DNA of 64,000 nt from Streptomyces griseoaurantiacus. Lineage in GTDB: Bacteria; Actinomycetota; Actinomycetes; Streptomycetales; Streptomycetaceae. The position numbers were made by a program, and so were the translations under genes. How positions within the stretch are numbered: position 1 is the stretch's first letter; the number at the start of each line of letters is the position of its first letter. The stretch covers positions 17,370-81,369 of the forward strand of contig BNBP01000029.1 in NCBI GenBank assembly GCA_014656015.1, given 5' to 3'. A model generated the notes under the pieces. The model was given only the letters and a program-made list of their open reading frames with translations. It had not been told where the DNA came from and searched no databases. Positions 34,279-43,043 of this stretch are shown in pieces.

Positions 34279-34440
34279 CGTCGTCGTACCTCCGGGAACG
34301 TGAGCGTGCGCGGGGCGCGGCGGTATTCCCGCGCGCCGTCCGCCTTCCGTACGTCTTCCCGGTGCCGCCTTCCCCGTCCCGGCCGTCCCGCGCCTGCCGC
34401 TCCCGGCGAGCGGGCGCGGCGACCACGGCGGCTGCGGCGG

Positions 34441-34962
34441 CTACGACGGCTCGAGCGCCTTCGCCATCTCGGCCAGCCGGGTGAAGGAGGCCGTGCCCGT
34501 CACCAGCGTCGTGGCGCCCTTGTCCTCGAGCACGAGCGCGTCGTAGCGCCCGCCGGTGTAGTGCCGCCAGACGCGGCCGTCGATCTCCTGGGTGGTCTTC
34601 GTGGGCTCCGAGCCCCGGCTCGCCTCGTCGATGAACCTGGCCGCCTTCTGAGTGGACTGTTCGATCGCCACGTATTGACCCTTCGGATCCTGGAAACCCA
34701 GATGCCAGTGGTCGAAGGAGGAGCCGTCGAAACGGACGGAGGTGGCCTTCCAGCTGTCGGGCAGCCCTTCGGGCGCCTCGACGGGGTAGGAGGCCGCGCG
34801 ACGGGCGGTGACGAGCTCCACGTCGTAGCTCACCCGCTTGATGTCGGGGGCCGAGTCGTCGTGCGGGAGGAAGAGGTAGATGACCCCTGCCATCAGCCCG
34901 ATGAGGACCAGGGAGAGGACCAGGTCCCGGACCGTCTTCTGCTTGCCGTTCGTACCAGCCAC
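34441..34962 (-). CDS. DUF4245 membrane-anchored protein
   Basis: A 173-residue protein with an N-terminal transmembrane anchor (about 12-30, LVLSLVLIGLMAGVIYLFL) and an extracytoplasmic DUF4245 domain (about 45-170, with SYPVEAPEGLPDSWKATSVRF, WHLGFQDPKGQYVAIEQS and GRVWRHYTGGRYDALVLED). The family is actinobacterial and uncharacterised. It is divergent from glpX across about 125 bp, an arrangement that is common in Streptomyces. ATG 34962. Confidence 0.85.
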   Translation of the reverse strand: MAGTNGKQKTVRDLVLSLVLIGLMAGVIYLFLPHDDSAPDIKRVSYDVELVTARRAASYPVEAPEGLPDSWKATSVRFDGSSFDHWHLGFQDPKGQYVAIEQSTQKAARFIDEASRGSEPTKTTQEIDGRVWRHYTGGRYDALVLEDKGATTLVTGTASFTRLAEMAKALEPS

Positions 34963-35088
34963 GCCCCTATCGTCGCAGGTGCCCGGCTCCGCTCATCCGT
35001 GGGGCCCCCTGCTCATTCTGCTCACTCGGGGATACAGTCGGGCCCATACCCTCATCCGGCCGTCGCCGTATCAGAAAGGTGCGCTCCG

Positions 35089-36126
35089 ATGACCGAGAAC
35101 CACCATCACCTGCCTTCCGAGCTCGAGGTCCCCTCCGAGGCCCCCGACCGCAACCTCGCCCTGGAACTGGTCCGGGTCACCGAGGCCGCCGCCATGGCCG
35201 CCGGCCGCTGGGTCGGCCGGGGCGAGAAGAACGGGGCCGACGGCGCGGCCGTGCGCGCGATGCGCACCCTCGTCTCCACCGTCTCGATGAACGGCGTCGT
35301 CGTCATCGGCGAGGGGGAGAAGGACGAGGCCCCGATGCTCTTCAACGGGGAGCACGTCGGCGACGGCACCGGACCCGAGTGCGACATCGCCGTCGACCCC
35401 ATCGACGGCACCACGCTGACCGCCGGCGGCATGCCCAACGCCATCGCGGTGCTCGCCGCCGCCGACCGCGGCACGATGTTCGACCCCTCCGCCGTCTTCT
35501 ACATGGACAAGCTGGTCACCGGCCCCGAGGCCGCCGACTACGTGGACATCAACGCCCCCGTCCACGTCAACATCCGCCGGGTCGCCAAGGCGAAGAACTC
35601 CACCCCCGAGGACGTCACCGTCGTCATCCTCGACCGGCCGCGCCACACGGACCTGATCCGTGAGGTGCGGGCCACCGGCGCGCGCATCAAGCTGATCTCC
35701 GACGGCGACGTGGCCGGCTCCATCCTCGCCCTGCGCGAGGGCACCGGCATCGACCTGCTGCTGGGCGTGGGCGGCACGCCCGAGGGCATCATCTCCGCCT
35801 GCGCGGTGAAGTGCCTGGGCGGCACCCTCCAGGGCAAGCTCTGGCCCAAGGACGAGGCCGAACGGCAGCGCGCCCTGGACGCCGGGCACGACCTGGACCG
35901 GGTCCTGACCACCGACGACCTGGTCTCCGGCGAGAACGTCTTCTTCGTCGCCACGGGGATCACCGACGGGGAACTCCTGCGCGGGGTGCGCTACCGCTCG
36001 GAGACGGCGACGACCGACTCCATCGTGATGCGCTCGAAGTCCGGGACGGTGCGGCGGATCGACTCCGTCCACCGCCTCAGCAAGCTCCGGGCGTACTCCA
36101 CGGTCGACTTCGACCGCGGACTGTAG
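35089..36126 (+). CDS. glpX: Class II fructose-1,6-bisphosphatase
   Basis: A 345-residue GlpX-type fructose-1,6-bisphosphatase for gluconeogenesis. Metal and substrate motifs are GEGEKDEAPML (about 86-96), DPIDGTTLTAGG (about 104-115) and GVGGTPEGIISACAVKCLGG. Length is normal. ATG 35089 follows AGAAAGGTG. The reading frame stays open far upstream through the antisense of fumC, but family length fixes the start. No other class of FBPase is visible in the window. Confidence 0.95.
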   Translation: MTENHHHLPSELEVPSEAPDRNLALELVRVTEAAAMAAGRWVGRGEKNGADGAAVRAMRTLVSTVSMNGVVVIGEGEKDEAPMLFNGEHVGDGTGPECDIAVDPIDGTTLTAGGMPNAIAVLAAADRGTMFDPSAVFYMDKLVTGPEAADYVDINAPVHVNIRRVAKAKNSTPEDVTVVILDRPRHTDLIREVRATGARIKLISDGDVAGSILALREGTGIDLLLGVGGTPEGIISACAVKCLGGTLQGKLWPKDEAERQRALDAGHDLDRVLTTDDLVSGENVFFVATGITDGELLRGVRYRSETATTDSIVMRSKSGTVRRIDSVHRLSKLRAYSTVDFDRGL

Positions 36127-36213
36127 CGGCGAGACCAGGGGCGGGGCGGGTCACGGGCGGGGCGCCCTTCGCGGCTGCCTCACGGGGCCGCACGGGGGCG
36201 TCCCCGACCGGGT

Positions 36214-36579
36214 CTACCCCGCCGCCGCTATCGTCGCGCCCGCCGCCTTCTTCAGCTCCACGTCCCGGCGGCGCCGCCGGGCCAGTACCACGCGCCGTTC
36301 CGCCGCGGTCAGCCCGCCCCACACCCCGTAGGGCTCCGGCTGCACCAGCGCGTGCTCCCGGCACTCCACCATCACCGGGCACCGCGCGCAGACCCGCTTC
36401 GCCGCCTCCTCGCGCGACAGCCGTGCCGCGGTCGGCTCCTTGGACGGTGCGAAGAACAGTCCTGCCTCGTCGCGCCGGCACACGGCCTCCGTGTGCCACG
36501 GGGCGTCCTGGTCCCGCCCGGGTCCCCGCTGGGAGGGAACTGCGGCGACCTGCAGGGACGAATGCGGCGGTTGCAGCAC
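36214..36579 (-). CDS. WhiB-like iron-sulfur transcription factor
   Basis: A 121-residue Wbl protein. The four [4Fe-4S] ligands are Cys34, Cys64, Cys67 and Cys73 (AVCRRDEAG, VCARCPVMVEC). They are followed by the G[VI]WGG turn (GVWGGLTAAERR) and a basic C-terminal tail (RRRRRD) for DNA binding. Wbl proteins bind SigA/HrdB and control development or stress. GTG 36579 is preceded by AGGAG at 7 bases, a strong ribosome binding site. Position next to glpX suggests it may be the orthologue of S. coelicolor wblI; not certain. Confidence 0.92.
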   Translation of the reverse strand: MLQPPHSSLQVAAVPSQRGPGRDQDAPWHTEAVCRRDEAGLFFAPSKEPTAARLSREEAAKRVCARCPVMVECREHALVQPEPYGVWGGLTAAERRVVLARRRRRDVELKKAAGATIAAAG

Positions 36580-36685
36580 GGTCTACTCCTGACGACGGCT
36601 TCGCGAGCGAGAGACGATGCAGCAAGCCTTACCCGCTGTGCGGGGGCCTAAGCGTGGCGTTCCGACTCCCGGGCCGCCTGCCGTT

Positions 36686-37480
36686 TCACAGCCCCATGCG
36701 CCGCCGCATCTTCCGGTCGGCCTCCTCCAGCTTGCGGCTGACCTTGCGTTCCCATGTCCCGGCGGATTTCCGGTCCATGCTCTGCGAGACCCGCTCCGAC
36801 ACCCGCTCCAGGATGTCCGCGACCAGCCGGCCCTTGCGGGGCGTGGCCTCGACATTGCCCAGCACCGCCCAGCCGTCGACGAAGACCGTGGGCGCCTGGG
36901 GATCGCCCGAGTCCAGCGGGCTGACCTCGAAGTTGCCCAGCACGCCGCCGCCGGTGCCGCGCATCGACACGTTCTCCGGGACGCGCACCTGCACGTCGCC
37001 GAAGACGGATATCGCCTTCACGACGATCTGCTGGTACTCGAACAGGGCCTCGCTCAGGTCGATCTCGACGCTGCCGAAGATCGCGTACGCGTGGATGCGC
37101 CGGCCGGCCCGCCAACGGCCCCTGCGCACCGCGGCGCTGAACACCGCGACCACGTTCTCGTCGGCCTCCGCCGGTATCGCGGTGGTGGGGCGGTGCGGCG
37201 GCGCCGTGTGCGAGGCGGACGGGCGGGGGCCCTGGGCGGCGGGCAGGTCCCGTACGAAGGCGTCGAGTTCGCCGACCGTCTTGGCGGCGAGCACGCCCTC
37301 GACGCGCTCGGCGTGCTCCTCGGCGGTGAGCCGCCCCTCGGACAGGGCGTCGCGCAGCATGTCGGCGATGCGGTCCCGGTCGGCGTCCGAGCAGCGCAGC
37401 TCGGTCGGTGGCAGGGGCCGGTCACCGGCGGGGGAGTCGGGCCGGGCATCGGTCGGGGCGGGGCTCTTCTTCAGGTCCAC
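36686..37480 (-). CDS. DUF1707 domain protein with LiaF-like C-terminus
   Basis: A 264-residue soluble protein. The N-terminal DUF1707 domain (about 25-80) has LRCSDADRDRIADMLRDALSEGRLTAEEHAERVEGVLAAKTVGEL. The C-terminal part (about 110-220) has a beta-helix-like LiaF/DUF2154 pattern (VFSAAVRRGRWR, IFGSVEIDLSEALF, ISVFGDVQVRVPENVSM, VLGNVEATPRKG), known from envelope-stress sensors. It ends in a basic helix. ATG 37480. A perfect CGCGAT-AG-ATCGCG palindrome lies 18 bp upstream. Confidence 0.88.
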   Translation of the reverse strand: MDLKKSPAPTDARPDSPAGDRPLPPTELRCSDADRDRIADMLRDALSEGRLTAEEHAERVEGVLAAKTVGELDAFVRDLPAAQGPRPSASHTAPPHRPTTAIPAEADENVVAVFSAAVRRGRWRAGRRIHAYAIFGSVEIDLSEALFEYQQIVVKAISVFGDVQVRVPENVSMRGTGGGVLGNFEVSPLDSGDPQAPTVFVDGWAVLGNVEATPRKGRLVADILERVSERVSQSMDRKSAGTWERKVSRKLEEADRKMRRRMGL

Positions 37481-37498
37481 GGCAGCAGCGTACCCAAA

Positions 37499-37512
37499 CG
37501 CGATAGATCGCG
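37499..37512 (-). promoter_or_regulatory. Palindromic operator candidate before the DUF1707 gene
   Basis: CGCGATAGATCGCG is a perfect 6+6 inverted repeat with a 2-bp centre, just upstream of the DUF1707 start. Its closeness to the start codon implies it overlaps the promoter or transcription start. Confidence 0.5.
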
Positions 37513-37540
37513 ACTAGCCCTTGTCGAAAGCTGTGGAAAA

Positions 37541-37597
37541 CCGTGCGCGGGCGGGAACCGTGCGCGGGCGCGGGGTCGCGAGCCCCGTGCGCGGGCG
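37541..37597. repeat. Three copies of a 13-bp direct repeat
   Basis: CCGTGCGCGGGCG occurs at 37541-37553, 37558-37570 and 37585-37597 in the divergent promoter region of the DUF1707 and class I fumarase genes. Confidence 0.75.
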
Positions 37598-37745
37598 CCG
37601 GGTCGCGGGGTGCGCGCAAGTGAGCCGTACCTCACCCTCACGCCCCGACCGGCAGGTCATACGCTGGTGGGCGCTGCCAACGGAGGCCGGCCGTCGTCGC
37701 TGAGGAAGCCCGCGACGCGTCATGTCGAGTGAGGAATGGGCGAGA

Positions 37746-39413
37746 ATGCCTGAGTTCGCGTACACCGATCTGCTCCCCATGGGAGAGGACACCACCCCCT
37801 ACCGGCTGGTGACCTCCGAGGGTGTCTCCACCTTCGAGGCCGACGGGCGAACCTTCCTCAAGGTGGAGCCCGAGGCCCTGCGCACGCTCGCCGAGACGGC
37901 CGTCCACGACATCCAGCACTACCTGCGCCCGGCCCACCTCGCCCAGCTCCGCCGCATCATCGACGACCCCGAGGCCTCCGCCAACGACAAGTTCGTCGCC
38001 CTGGACCTGCTGAAGAACGCCAACATCGCGGCGGCCGGTGTGCTCCCGATGTGCCAGGACACCGGCACCGCGATCGTCATGGGCAAGCGCGGCCAGAACG
38101 TGCTCACCGAAGGAGGCGACGAGGAGGCCCTCTCCCGGGGCATCTACGACGCCTACCACAACCTCAACCTGCGCTATTCGCAGATGGCTCCGCTCACCAT
38201 GTGGGAGGAGAAGAACACCGGCTCCAACCTGCCCGCGCAGATCGAGCTGTACGCGACCGACGGCGGCGCCTACAAGTTCCTCTTCATGGCCAAGGGCGGC
38301 GGCAGCGCCAACAAGTCGTTCCTCTACCAGGAGACCAAGGCGGTCCTCAACGAGGGCTCCATGATGAAGTTCCTGGAGGAGAAGATCCGTTCGCTCGGCA
38401 CGGCCGCCTGCCCGCCGTACCACCTGGCGATCGTCGTCGGCGGCACGAGCGCCGAGTACGCCCTGAAGACCGCCAAGTACGCCTCCGCGCACTACCTCGA
38501 CGAGATCCCCGCCGAGGGCTCCCCCCTCGGCCACGGCTTCCGCGACAAGGAGCTGGAGGAGAAGGTCTTCGAGCTGACGCAGAAGATCGGCATCGGCGCG
38601 CAGTTCGGCGGCAAGTACTTCTGCCACGACGTCCGCGTCGTCCGCCTGCCCCGGCACGGCGCCTCCTGCCCCGTCGCCATCGCCGTCTCCTGCTCCGCCG
38701 ACCGCCAGGCCGTCGCGAAGATCACCGCCGAGGGCGTCTTCCTGGAGCAGCTCGAGACCGACCCGGCGCGCTTCCTGCCGGAGACCACCGAGGAGCAGCT
38801 GGAGGAGTCCGGCGACGTCGTGCGGATCGACCTCAACCGGCCGATGGACGAGATCCTCGCCGAGCTGACCAAGTACCCGGTCAAGACCCGGCTCTCGCTC
38901 TCCGGCCCGCTGGTCGTCGCCCGCGACATCGCGCACGCCAAGATCAAGGAACGCCTTGACGCGGGCGAGGAGATGCCGCAGTACCTCAAGGACCACCCGG
39001 TCTACTACGCCGGCCCGGCCAAGACCCCCGAGGGCTACGCCTCCGGCTCCTTCGGCCCGACCACGGCCGGCCGCATGGACTCCTACGTCGAGCAGTTCCA
39101 GGCGGCGGGCGGCTCCAGGGTGATGCTCGCCAAGGGCAACCGCAGCAAGCAGGTCACCGACGCGTGCGACACGCACGGCGGCTTCTACCTCGGCTCCATC
39201 GGCGGCCCCGCCGCCCGGCTCGCCCAGGACTGCATCAAGAAGGTCGAGGTCGTCGAGTACGAGGAGCTCGGCATGGAGGCGGTCTGGAAGATCGAGGTCG
39301 AGGACTTCCCGGCGTTCATCGTGGTGGACGACAAGGGCAACGACTTCTTCCAGGCGCCCGCCGAGCCCCCCACCTTCACCAGCATCCCGGTGCGGGGCCC
39401 CGGCCTGGCCTGA
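37746..39413 (+). CDS. fumB: Class I fumarate hydratase (4Fe-4S)
   Basis: A 555-residue oxygen-sensitive iron-sulfur fumarase. Candidate cluster ligands are the Cys in VLPMCQDTGTA, KYFCHDVRVV and SCPVAIAVSC. The N-terminal alpha domain (about 1-350) and C-terminal beta domain (about 370-550, with LSLSGPLVVARDIAHAK and GGFYLGSIGGPAA) are fused as in E. coli FumA/FumB. ATG 37746 (MPEFAYTDLLPMG) is the usual family start and has GTGAGGAATGGG upstream; ATG 37722 would add eight residues. The coexistence with fumC suggests use under different iron or oxygen states. Confidence 0.94.
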   Translation: MPEFAYTDLLPMGEDTTPYRLVTSEGVSTFEADGRTFLKVEPEALRTLAETAVHDIQHYLRPAHLAQLRRIIDDPEASANDKFVALDLLKNANIAAAGVLPMCQDTGTAIVMGKRGQNVLTEGGDEEALSRGIYDAYHNLNLRYSQMAPLTMWEEKNTGSNLPAQIELYATDGGAYKFLFMAKGGGSANKSFLYQETKAVLNEGSMMKFLEEKIRSLGTAACPPYHLAIVVGGTSAEYALKTAKYASAHYLDEIPAEGSPLGHGFRDKELEEKVFELTQKIGIGAQFGGKYFCHDVRVVRLPRHGASCPVAIAVSCSADRQAVAKITAEGVFLEQLETDPARFLPETTEEQLEESGDVVRIDLNRPMDEILAELTKYPVKTRLSLSGPLVVARDIAHAKIKERLDAGEEMPQYLKDHPVYYAGPAKTPEGYASGSFGPTTAGRMDSYVEQFQAAGGSRVMLAKGNRSKQVTDACDTHGGFYLGSIGGPAARLAQDCIKKVEVVEYEELGMEAVWKIEVEDFPAFIVVDDKGNDFFQAPAEPPTFTSIPVRGPGLA

Positions 39414-39427
39414 GCCGTCCGAGCCCG

Positions 39428-39459
39428 CGGGGGCGCGGGGCCCACGCCTCGCGCCCCCG
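39428..39459. terminator. Bidirectional terminator between class I fumarase and xseB
   Basis: A perfect 10-bp stem (CGGGGGCGCG with CGCGCCCCCG) and a 12-base loop between convergent genes. Confidence 0.75.
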
Positions 39460-39464
39460 TCCGT

Positions 39465-39737
39465 TCAGGCTTCGTCCTCCCCGGCCTCCTGGTCCTCCTC
39501 GGCCAGTGCCGCGTCCAGGCGCCTGCGGGCGCCCTCCAGCCAGGTGCGGCACACTGCCGCCAGCTCCTCCCCGCGCTCCCACAGGGCCAGGGACTCCTCC
39601 AGCGTGGTGCCGCCCGCCTCCAGACGCCGGACGACCTCGATCAGCTCGTCCCGCGCCTGCTCGTAGCCGAGCGCCTCGCCCTTCTTGCCGCCGCCCGCGG
39701 CCTGTGCGGTGCCGGTACCGGTCTCCGTGCTGGTCAT
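39465..39737 (-). CDS. xseB: Exodeoxyribonuclease VII small subunit
   Basis: A 90-residue protein with the XseB helical domain (about 22-75: LGYEQARDELIEVVRRLEAGGTTLEESLALWERGEELAAVC) and an acidic C-terminus. The N-terminal 20 residues are low-complexity. It associates with XseA to degrade single-stranded DNA. ATG 39737 overlaps the xseA stop (ATGA), so the subunits are translated together. Confidence 0.93.
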   Translation of the reverse strand: MTSTETGTGTAQAAGGGKKGEALGYEQARDELIEVVRRLEAGGTTLEESLALWERGEELAAVCRTWLEGARRRLDAALAEEDQEAGEDEA

Positions 39738-41080
39738 GCGTCCACTTCCTGAGTTCCCTGAGCTCCCGGGGCTCCCTGAGTTTCTGGGGTTCCCGGTGTT
39801 CCCTGACGTCCCCGACGTTTCCGCTGCCCCTGCCGGTCCTGCTGCCCGGCCTGCTCCACGGCCCGCTCTCCGGCCGTCGCGACCCGTACGGCGAACTCGC
39901 CCTCCGCGACCCTCGCCCGCAGCGGCTCCCCCTCGGCGACCTCCTCCGGCGCGCGCACCACGTGCCCGTCGTCCTTCTGCAGCACCGCGTACCCGCGCCG
40001 CAGCGTGGCCGCCGGGGACAGTGCCACCACACGGGCGTGGGTGTGCGACAGCTCCGAGTCCGCCCGGTCCAGCAGATGCCCGAGGGTGCGCCGGGAGCGG
40101 TCGGTGAGCGAGGCGACGTGGTCGGCCCGCTCGTCCACCATGCGGTGCGGGTCCTCCATGCAGGGGCGCGCCAGCGCGTGCGCGAGCCCCCGCTCCTCGC
40201 GCTCGACGAAGGCGTGCGCGCAGCGCCGGGCCCGGTCGCGCAGCCCGCGCACCTTCTCCAGCTCCTCGCCCACGTCCGGCACGACCTTCTTCGCGGCGTC
40301 GGTCGGGGTGGACGCGCGCAGGTCGGCCACGTAGTCGAGCAGCGGGGTGTCCGGCTCGTGCCCGATGGCCGAGACCACCGGGGTGCGGCACTCCGCGACC
40401 GTCCGCACGAGCTGCTCGTCGGAGAACGGCAGCAGATCCTCCACGCTGCCGCCGCCCCGGGCCACGACGATCACGTCCACCTCCTCGTGCGCGTCGAGCT
40501 CCTTGACGGCCTGGACGACCTGCGGCACCGCGTGGACCCCCTGCACGGGGACGTTGCGGACCTCGAAGCGGACGGCGGGCCAGCGGTGCCGGGCGTTCTC
40601 CAGCACGTCCCGCTCGGCCGCCGAGGCCCGGCCGCACACCAGTCCGATCAGCTGGGGCAGGAAGGGCAGCGGCTTCTTGCGCTCGGCCGCGAACAGTCCC
40701 TCGGCGGCCAGGGACTTCTTGAGCTGCTCCAGCCGCGCCAGCAGCTCGCCCACGCCCACCGGCCGTATCTCCGCGGCCCGCAGCGAGAGCTGCCCGCGCG
40801 GCGCGTACCACTCGGGCTTCGCGTGCACGACGACGCGTGCGCCCTCGCTCACCACGTCGGCCACGGCGTCGAACACCTGGCGGTAGCAGGTGACGCCGAC
40901 CGAGATGTCGTGCGAAGGATCGCGCAGGGTCAGGAACACCACCCCGGCGCCGGGCCGGCGCGAGAGCTGGGTGATCTGCCCCTCCACCCAGACCGCGCCG
41001 AGCCGGTCGATCCAGCCCCCGATGAGCCGCGACACCTGCCCCACGGGCAGTGGGGTGTCGGCGGACGTGTTGACAGCCAT
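39734..41080 (-). CDS. xseA: Exodeoxyribonuclease VII large subunit
   Basis: A 448-residue exonuclease VII large subunit. It has an N-terminal OB-fold (about 10-110, PVGQVSRLIGGWIDRLGAVWVEGQITQLSRR), a catalytic domain (about 125-330, LPQLIGLVCGRASAAERDV, ARGGGSVEDLLPFSDE, SAIGHEPDTPLLDYVADLRASTPTDAA) and a helical region. The last about 40 residues form a collagen-like tail (repeats of GTPGTPET, GAPGAQGTQ) not normal for the family. ATG 41080. Its upstream region is shared with ispH. Confidence 0.94.
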   Translation of the reverse strand: MAVNTSADTPLPVGQVSRLIGGWIDRLGAVWVEGQITQLSRRPGAGVVFLTLRDPSHDISVGVTCYRQVFDAVADVVSEGARVVVHAKPEWYAPRGQLSLRAAEIRPVGVGELLARLEQLKKSLAAEGLFAAERKKPLPFLPQLIGLVCGRASAAERDVLENARHRWPAVRFEVRNVPVQGVHAVPQVVQAVKELDAHEEVDVIVVARGGGSVEDLLPFSDEQLVRTVAECRTPVVSAIGHEPDTPLLDYVADLRASTPTDAAKKVVPDVGEELEKVRGLRDRARRCAHAFVEREERGLAHALARPCMEDPHRMVDERADHVASLTDRSRRTLGHLLDRADSELSHTHARVVALSPAATLRRGYAVLQKDDGHVVRAPEEVAEGEPLRARVAEGEFAVRVATAGERAVEQAGQQDRQGQRKRRGRQGTPGTPETQGAPGAQGTQEVDA

Positions 41081-41227
41081 GCGCCCGAGCGTAACGGCCG
41101 GGTACGACAACGCCCCGGCCGCACACGGCCCCCGGGCGCCCCCGCCCGCGTCCGTCCGCTCCCCGCCCGCGCCCGTCCACCCCCGGCGGCTCCCGGGCCG
41201 TCCGCCGGGACGCCCTACGATGGGGGC

Positions 41228-42229
41228 ATGACCGCTTCGCCTGCCCGCCGCCGTGTCCTGCTCGCCGCCCCCCGTGGCTACTGCGCGGGCGTCGACCGCG
41301 CGGTGATCGCCGTGGAGAAGGCCCTGGAGCAGTACGGGGCCCCCGTCTACGTCCGCCACGAGATCGTGCACAACAAGTACGTCGTGCAGACCCTGGAGAA
41401 GAAGGGCGCGATCTTCGTCGAGCGCACGGAGGAGGTGCCGCCGGGCAACATCGTGATGTTCTCCGCGCACGGCGTCGCCCCCGTCGTCCACGAGGAGGCC
41501 GAACGCGGCCGCCTGGCCACCATCGACGCCACCTGCCCCCTGGTGACCAAGGTCCACAAGGAGGCCGTCCGGTTCGCCAAGGACGATTACGACATCCTCC
41601 TGATCGGGCACGAGGGCCACGAGGAGGTCATCGGCACCTCCGGCGAGGCCCCCGAGCACATCCAGCTCGTCGACGGCCCCGAGGACGTGGCGAACGTCGA
41701 GGTCCGGGACCCGTCGAAGGTCGTCTGGCTCTCCCAGACCACCCTCTCCGTGGACGAGACCATGGAGACCGTCGACGCACTCAAGGACAAGTTCCCCCAG
41801 CTCCTCTCGCCGCCGAGCGACGACATCTGCTACGCCACGCAGAACCGTCAGCTCGCCGTGAAGCAGATGGGCGCCGAGGCGGACCTGGTCATCGTGGTCG
41901 GCTCGCGCAACTCCTCCAACTCCAAGCGGCTGGTCGAGGTCGCCAAGCTGGCCGGCGCCCGCGCCGCGTACCTGGTCGACTTCGCCGACGAGATCGACGA
42001 GGCCTGGCTGGAGGGTGTCTCCACGGTCGGCGTGACCTCCGGTGCCTCGGTGCCCGAGGTGCTCGTCGAACAGGTCCTGGAGCGGCTCACGGGCCACGGC
42101 TTCGAGGACGTCGAGATCGTCAAGGCGGCCGAGGAGTCCATCGCCTTCTCCCTCCCCAAGGAGCTGCGCCGGGACCTGCGCGAGGAGGCCGCGGCGCTGG
42201 TCGCGGAGCGCCGGGGGACGACGGCCTGA
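41228..42229 (+). CDS. ispH: 4-hydroxy-3-methylbut-2-enyl diphosphate reductase
   Basis: A 333-residue iron-sulfur enzyme that catalyses the last step of the MEP pathway, giving IPP and DMAPP. The cluster ligands are Cys19 (RGYCAGV), Cys103 (DATCPLV) and Cys201 (ICYATQNRQ). Substrate residues are visible in HEIVHN, SAHGVAP, GHEGHEEV, and SRNSSNSKRL. ATG 41228 follows GGGGGC directly, so it has little leader. It is divergent from xseA and 24 bp ahead of ppgK. Confidence 0.96.
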   Translation: MTASPARRRVLLAAPRGYCAGVDRAVIAVEKALEQYGAPVYVRHEIVHNKYVVQTLEKKGAIFVERTEEVPPGNIVMFSAHGVAPVVHEEAERGRLATIDATCPLVTKVHKEAVRFAKDDYDILLIGHEGHEEVIGTSGEAPEHIQLVDGPEDVANVEVRDPSKVVWLSQTTLSVDETMETVDALKDKFPQLLSPPSDDICYATQNRQLAVKQMGAEADLVIVVGSRNSSNSKRLVEVAKLAGARAAYLVDFADEIDEAWLEGVSTVGVTSGASVPEVLVEQVLERLTGHGFEDVEIVKAAEESIAFSLPKELRRDLREEAAALVAERRGTTA

Positions 42230-42253
42230 CGGATCGCCACGTACCGTAAGTCC

Positions 42254-43000
42254 ATGCAGATCTTCGGTGTGGACATCGGCGGCTCCGGCATCAAGGGCGC
42301 CCCCGTGGACCTGGACAAGGGCGACCTCGCGCAGGAGCGCCACAAGGTGCTCACCCCGCACCCGGCCACGCCGGACACGGTGGCGGACGGGGTGAAGGAG
42401 GTCCTGGACCACTTCGGGTGGACGGGCCCGGTGGGCGTCACCTTCCCCGGCGTCGTGACCGACGACAGCGTGGTGCGCACGGCGGCGAACGTGGACGCCG
42501 CCTGGGTGGACACCGACGCCCGCGCCCTGCTGGGCGAGCGGCTCGGCGGCCTGCCGGTGACGGTCGTCAACGACGCGGACGCGGCGGGCGTCGCCGAGAT
42601 GGAGTTCGGCGCGGGGCGCGGCCGGCGGGGGACCGTCGTGCTGCTGACCTTCGGCACGGGCATCGGCAGCGCCGTCTTCTCCGACGGCGTCCTGGTCCCC
42701 AACACGGAGCTGGGCCACCTGGAGCTGAAGGGCCACGACGCCGAGAAGCGGGCCTCCAGCAAGGCCAAGGAGGACGAGGACCTCTCCTGGGAGCGGTGGG
42801 CGCGCCGGGTGCAGAAGTACCTGGCGCACGTGGAGATGCTGCTGTCTCCCGAACTGTTCGTCATCGGCGGCGGGGTGAGCCGCAAGGCCCACAAGTTCCT
42901 GCCGCACATCGAGGACATCAGAGCGACGATCGTCCCGGCGGAGCTGCAGAACAACGCGGGAATCGTGGGCGCGGCGATGCGCGCGGCCCAGCGCCGCTGA
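42254..43000 (+). CDS. ppgK: Polyphosphate glucokinase
   Basis: A 248-residue ROK-family kinase that phosphorylates glucose using polyphosphate or ATP. It has an N-terminal phosphate loop DIGGSGIKGAPVDL (about 6-19), catalytic Asp in VVNDADAAGVAEMEFG, GTGIGSA, the ELGHLELKG turn and the C-terminal FVIGGGVSRKAHKFLP. The Lys-rich insertion near KRASSKAKEDED matches polyphosphate-using glucokinases. ATG 42254. It is probably co-transcribed with ispH. Confidence 0.94.
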   Translation: MQIFGVDIGGSGIKGAPVDLDKGDLAQERHKVLTPHPATPDTVADGVKEVLDHFGWTGPVGVTFPGVVTDDSVVRTAANVDAAWVDTDARALLGERLGGLPVTVVNDADAAGVAEMEFGAGRGRRGTVVLLTFGTGIGSAVFSDGVLVPNTELGHLELKGHDAEKRASSKAKEDEDLSWERWARRVQKYLAHVEMLLSPELFVIGGGVSRKAHKFLPHIEDIRATIVPAELQNNAGIVGAAMRAAQRR

Positions 43001-43043
43001 CGCCACTGGCTTCCCGGAGCGCCCTCGAAAGGCCGCGCCCCCG

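Noticed and set aside
32851..35088. Upstream extension of the glpX frame through fumC antisense
   Set aside because: Family length and the RBS at 35089 fix the true start; the extension is low-complexity.
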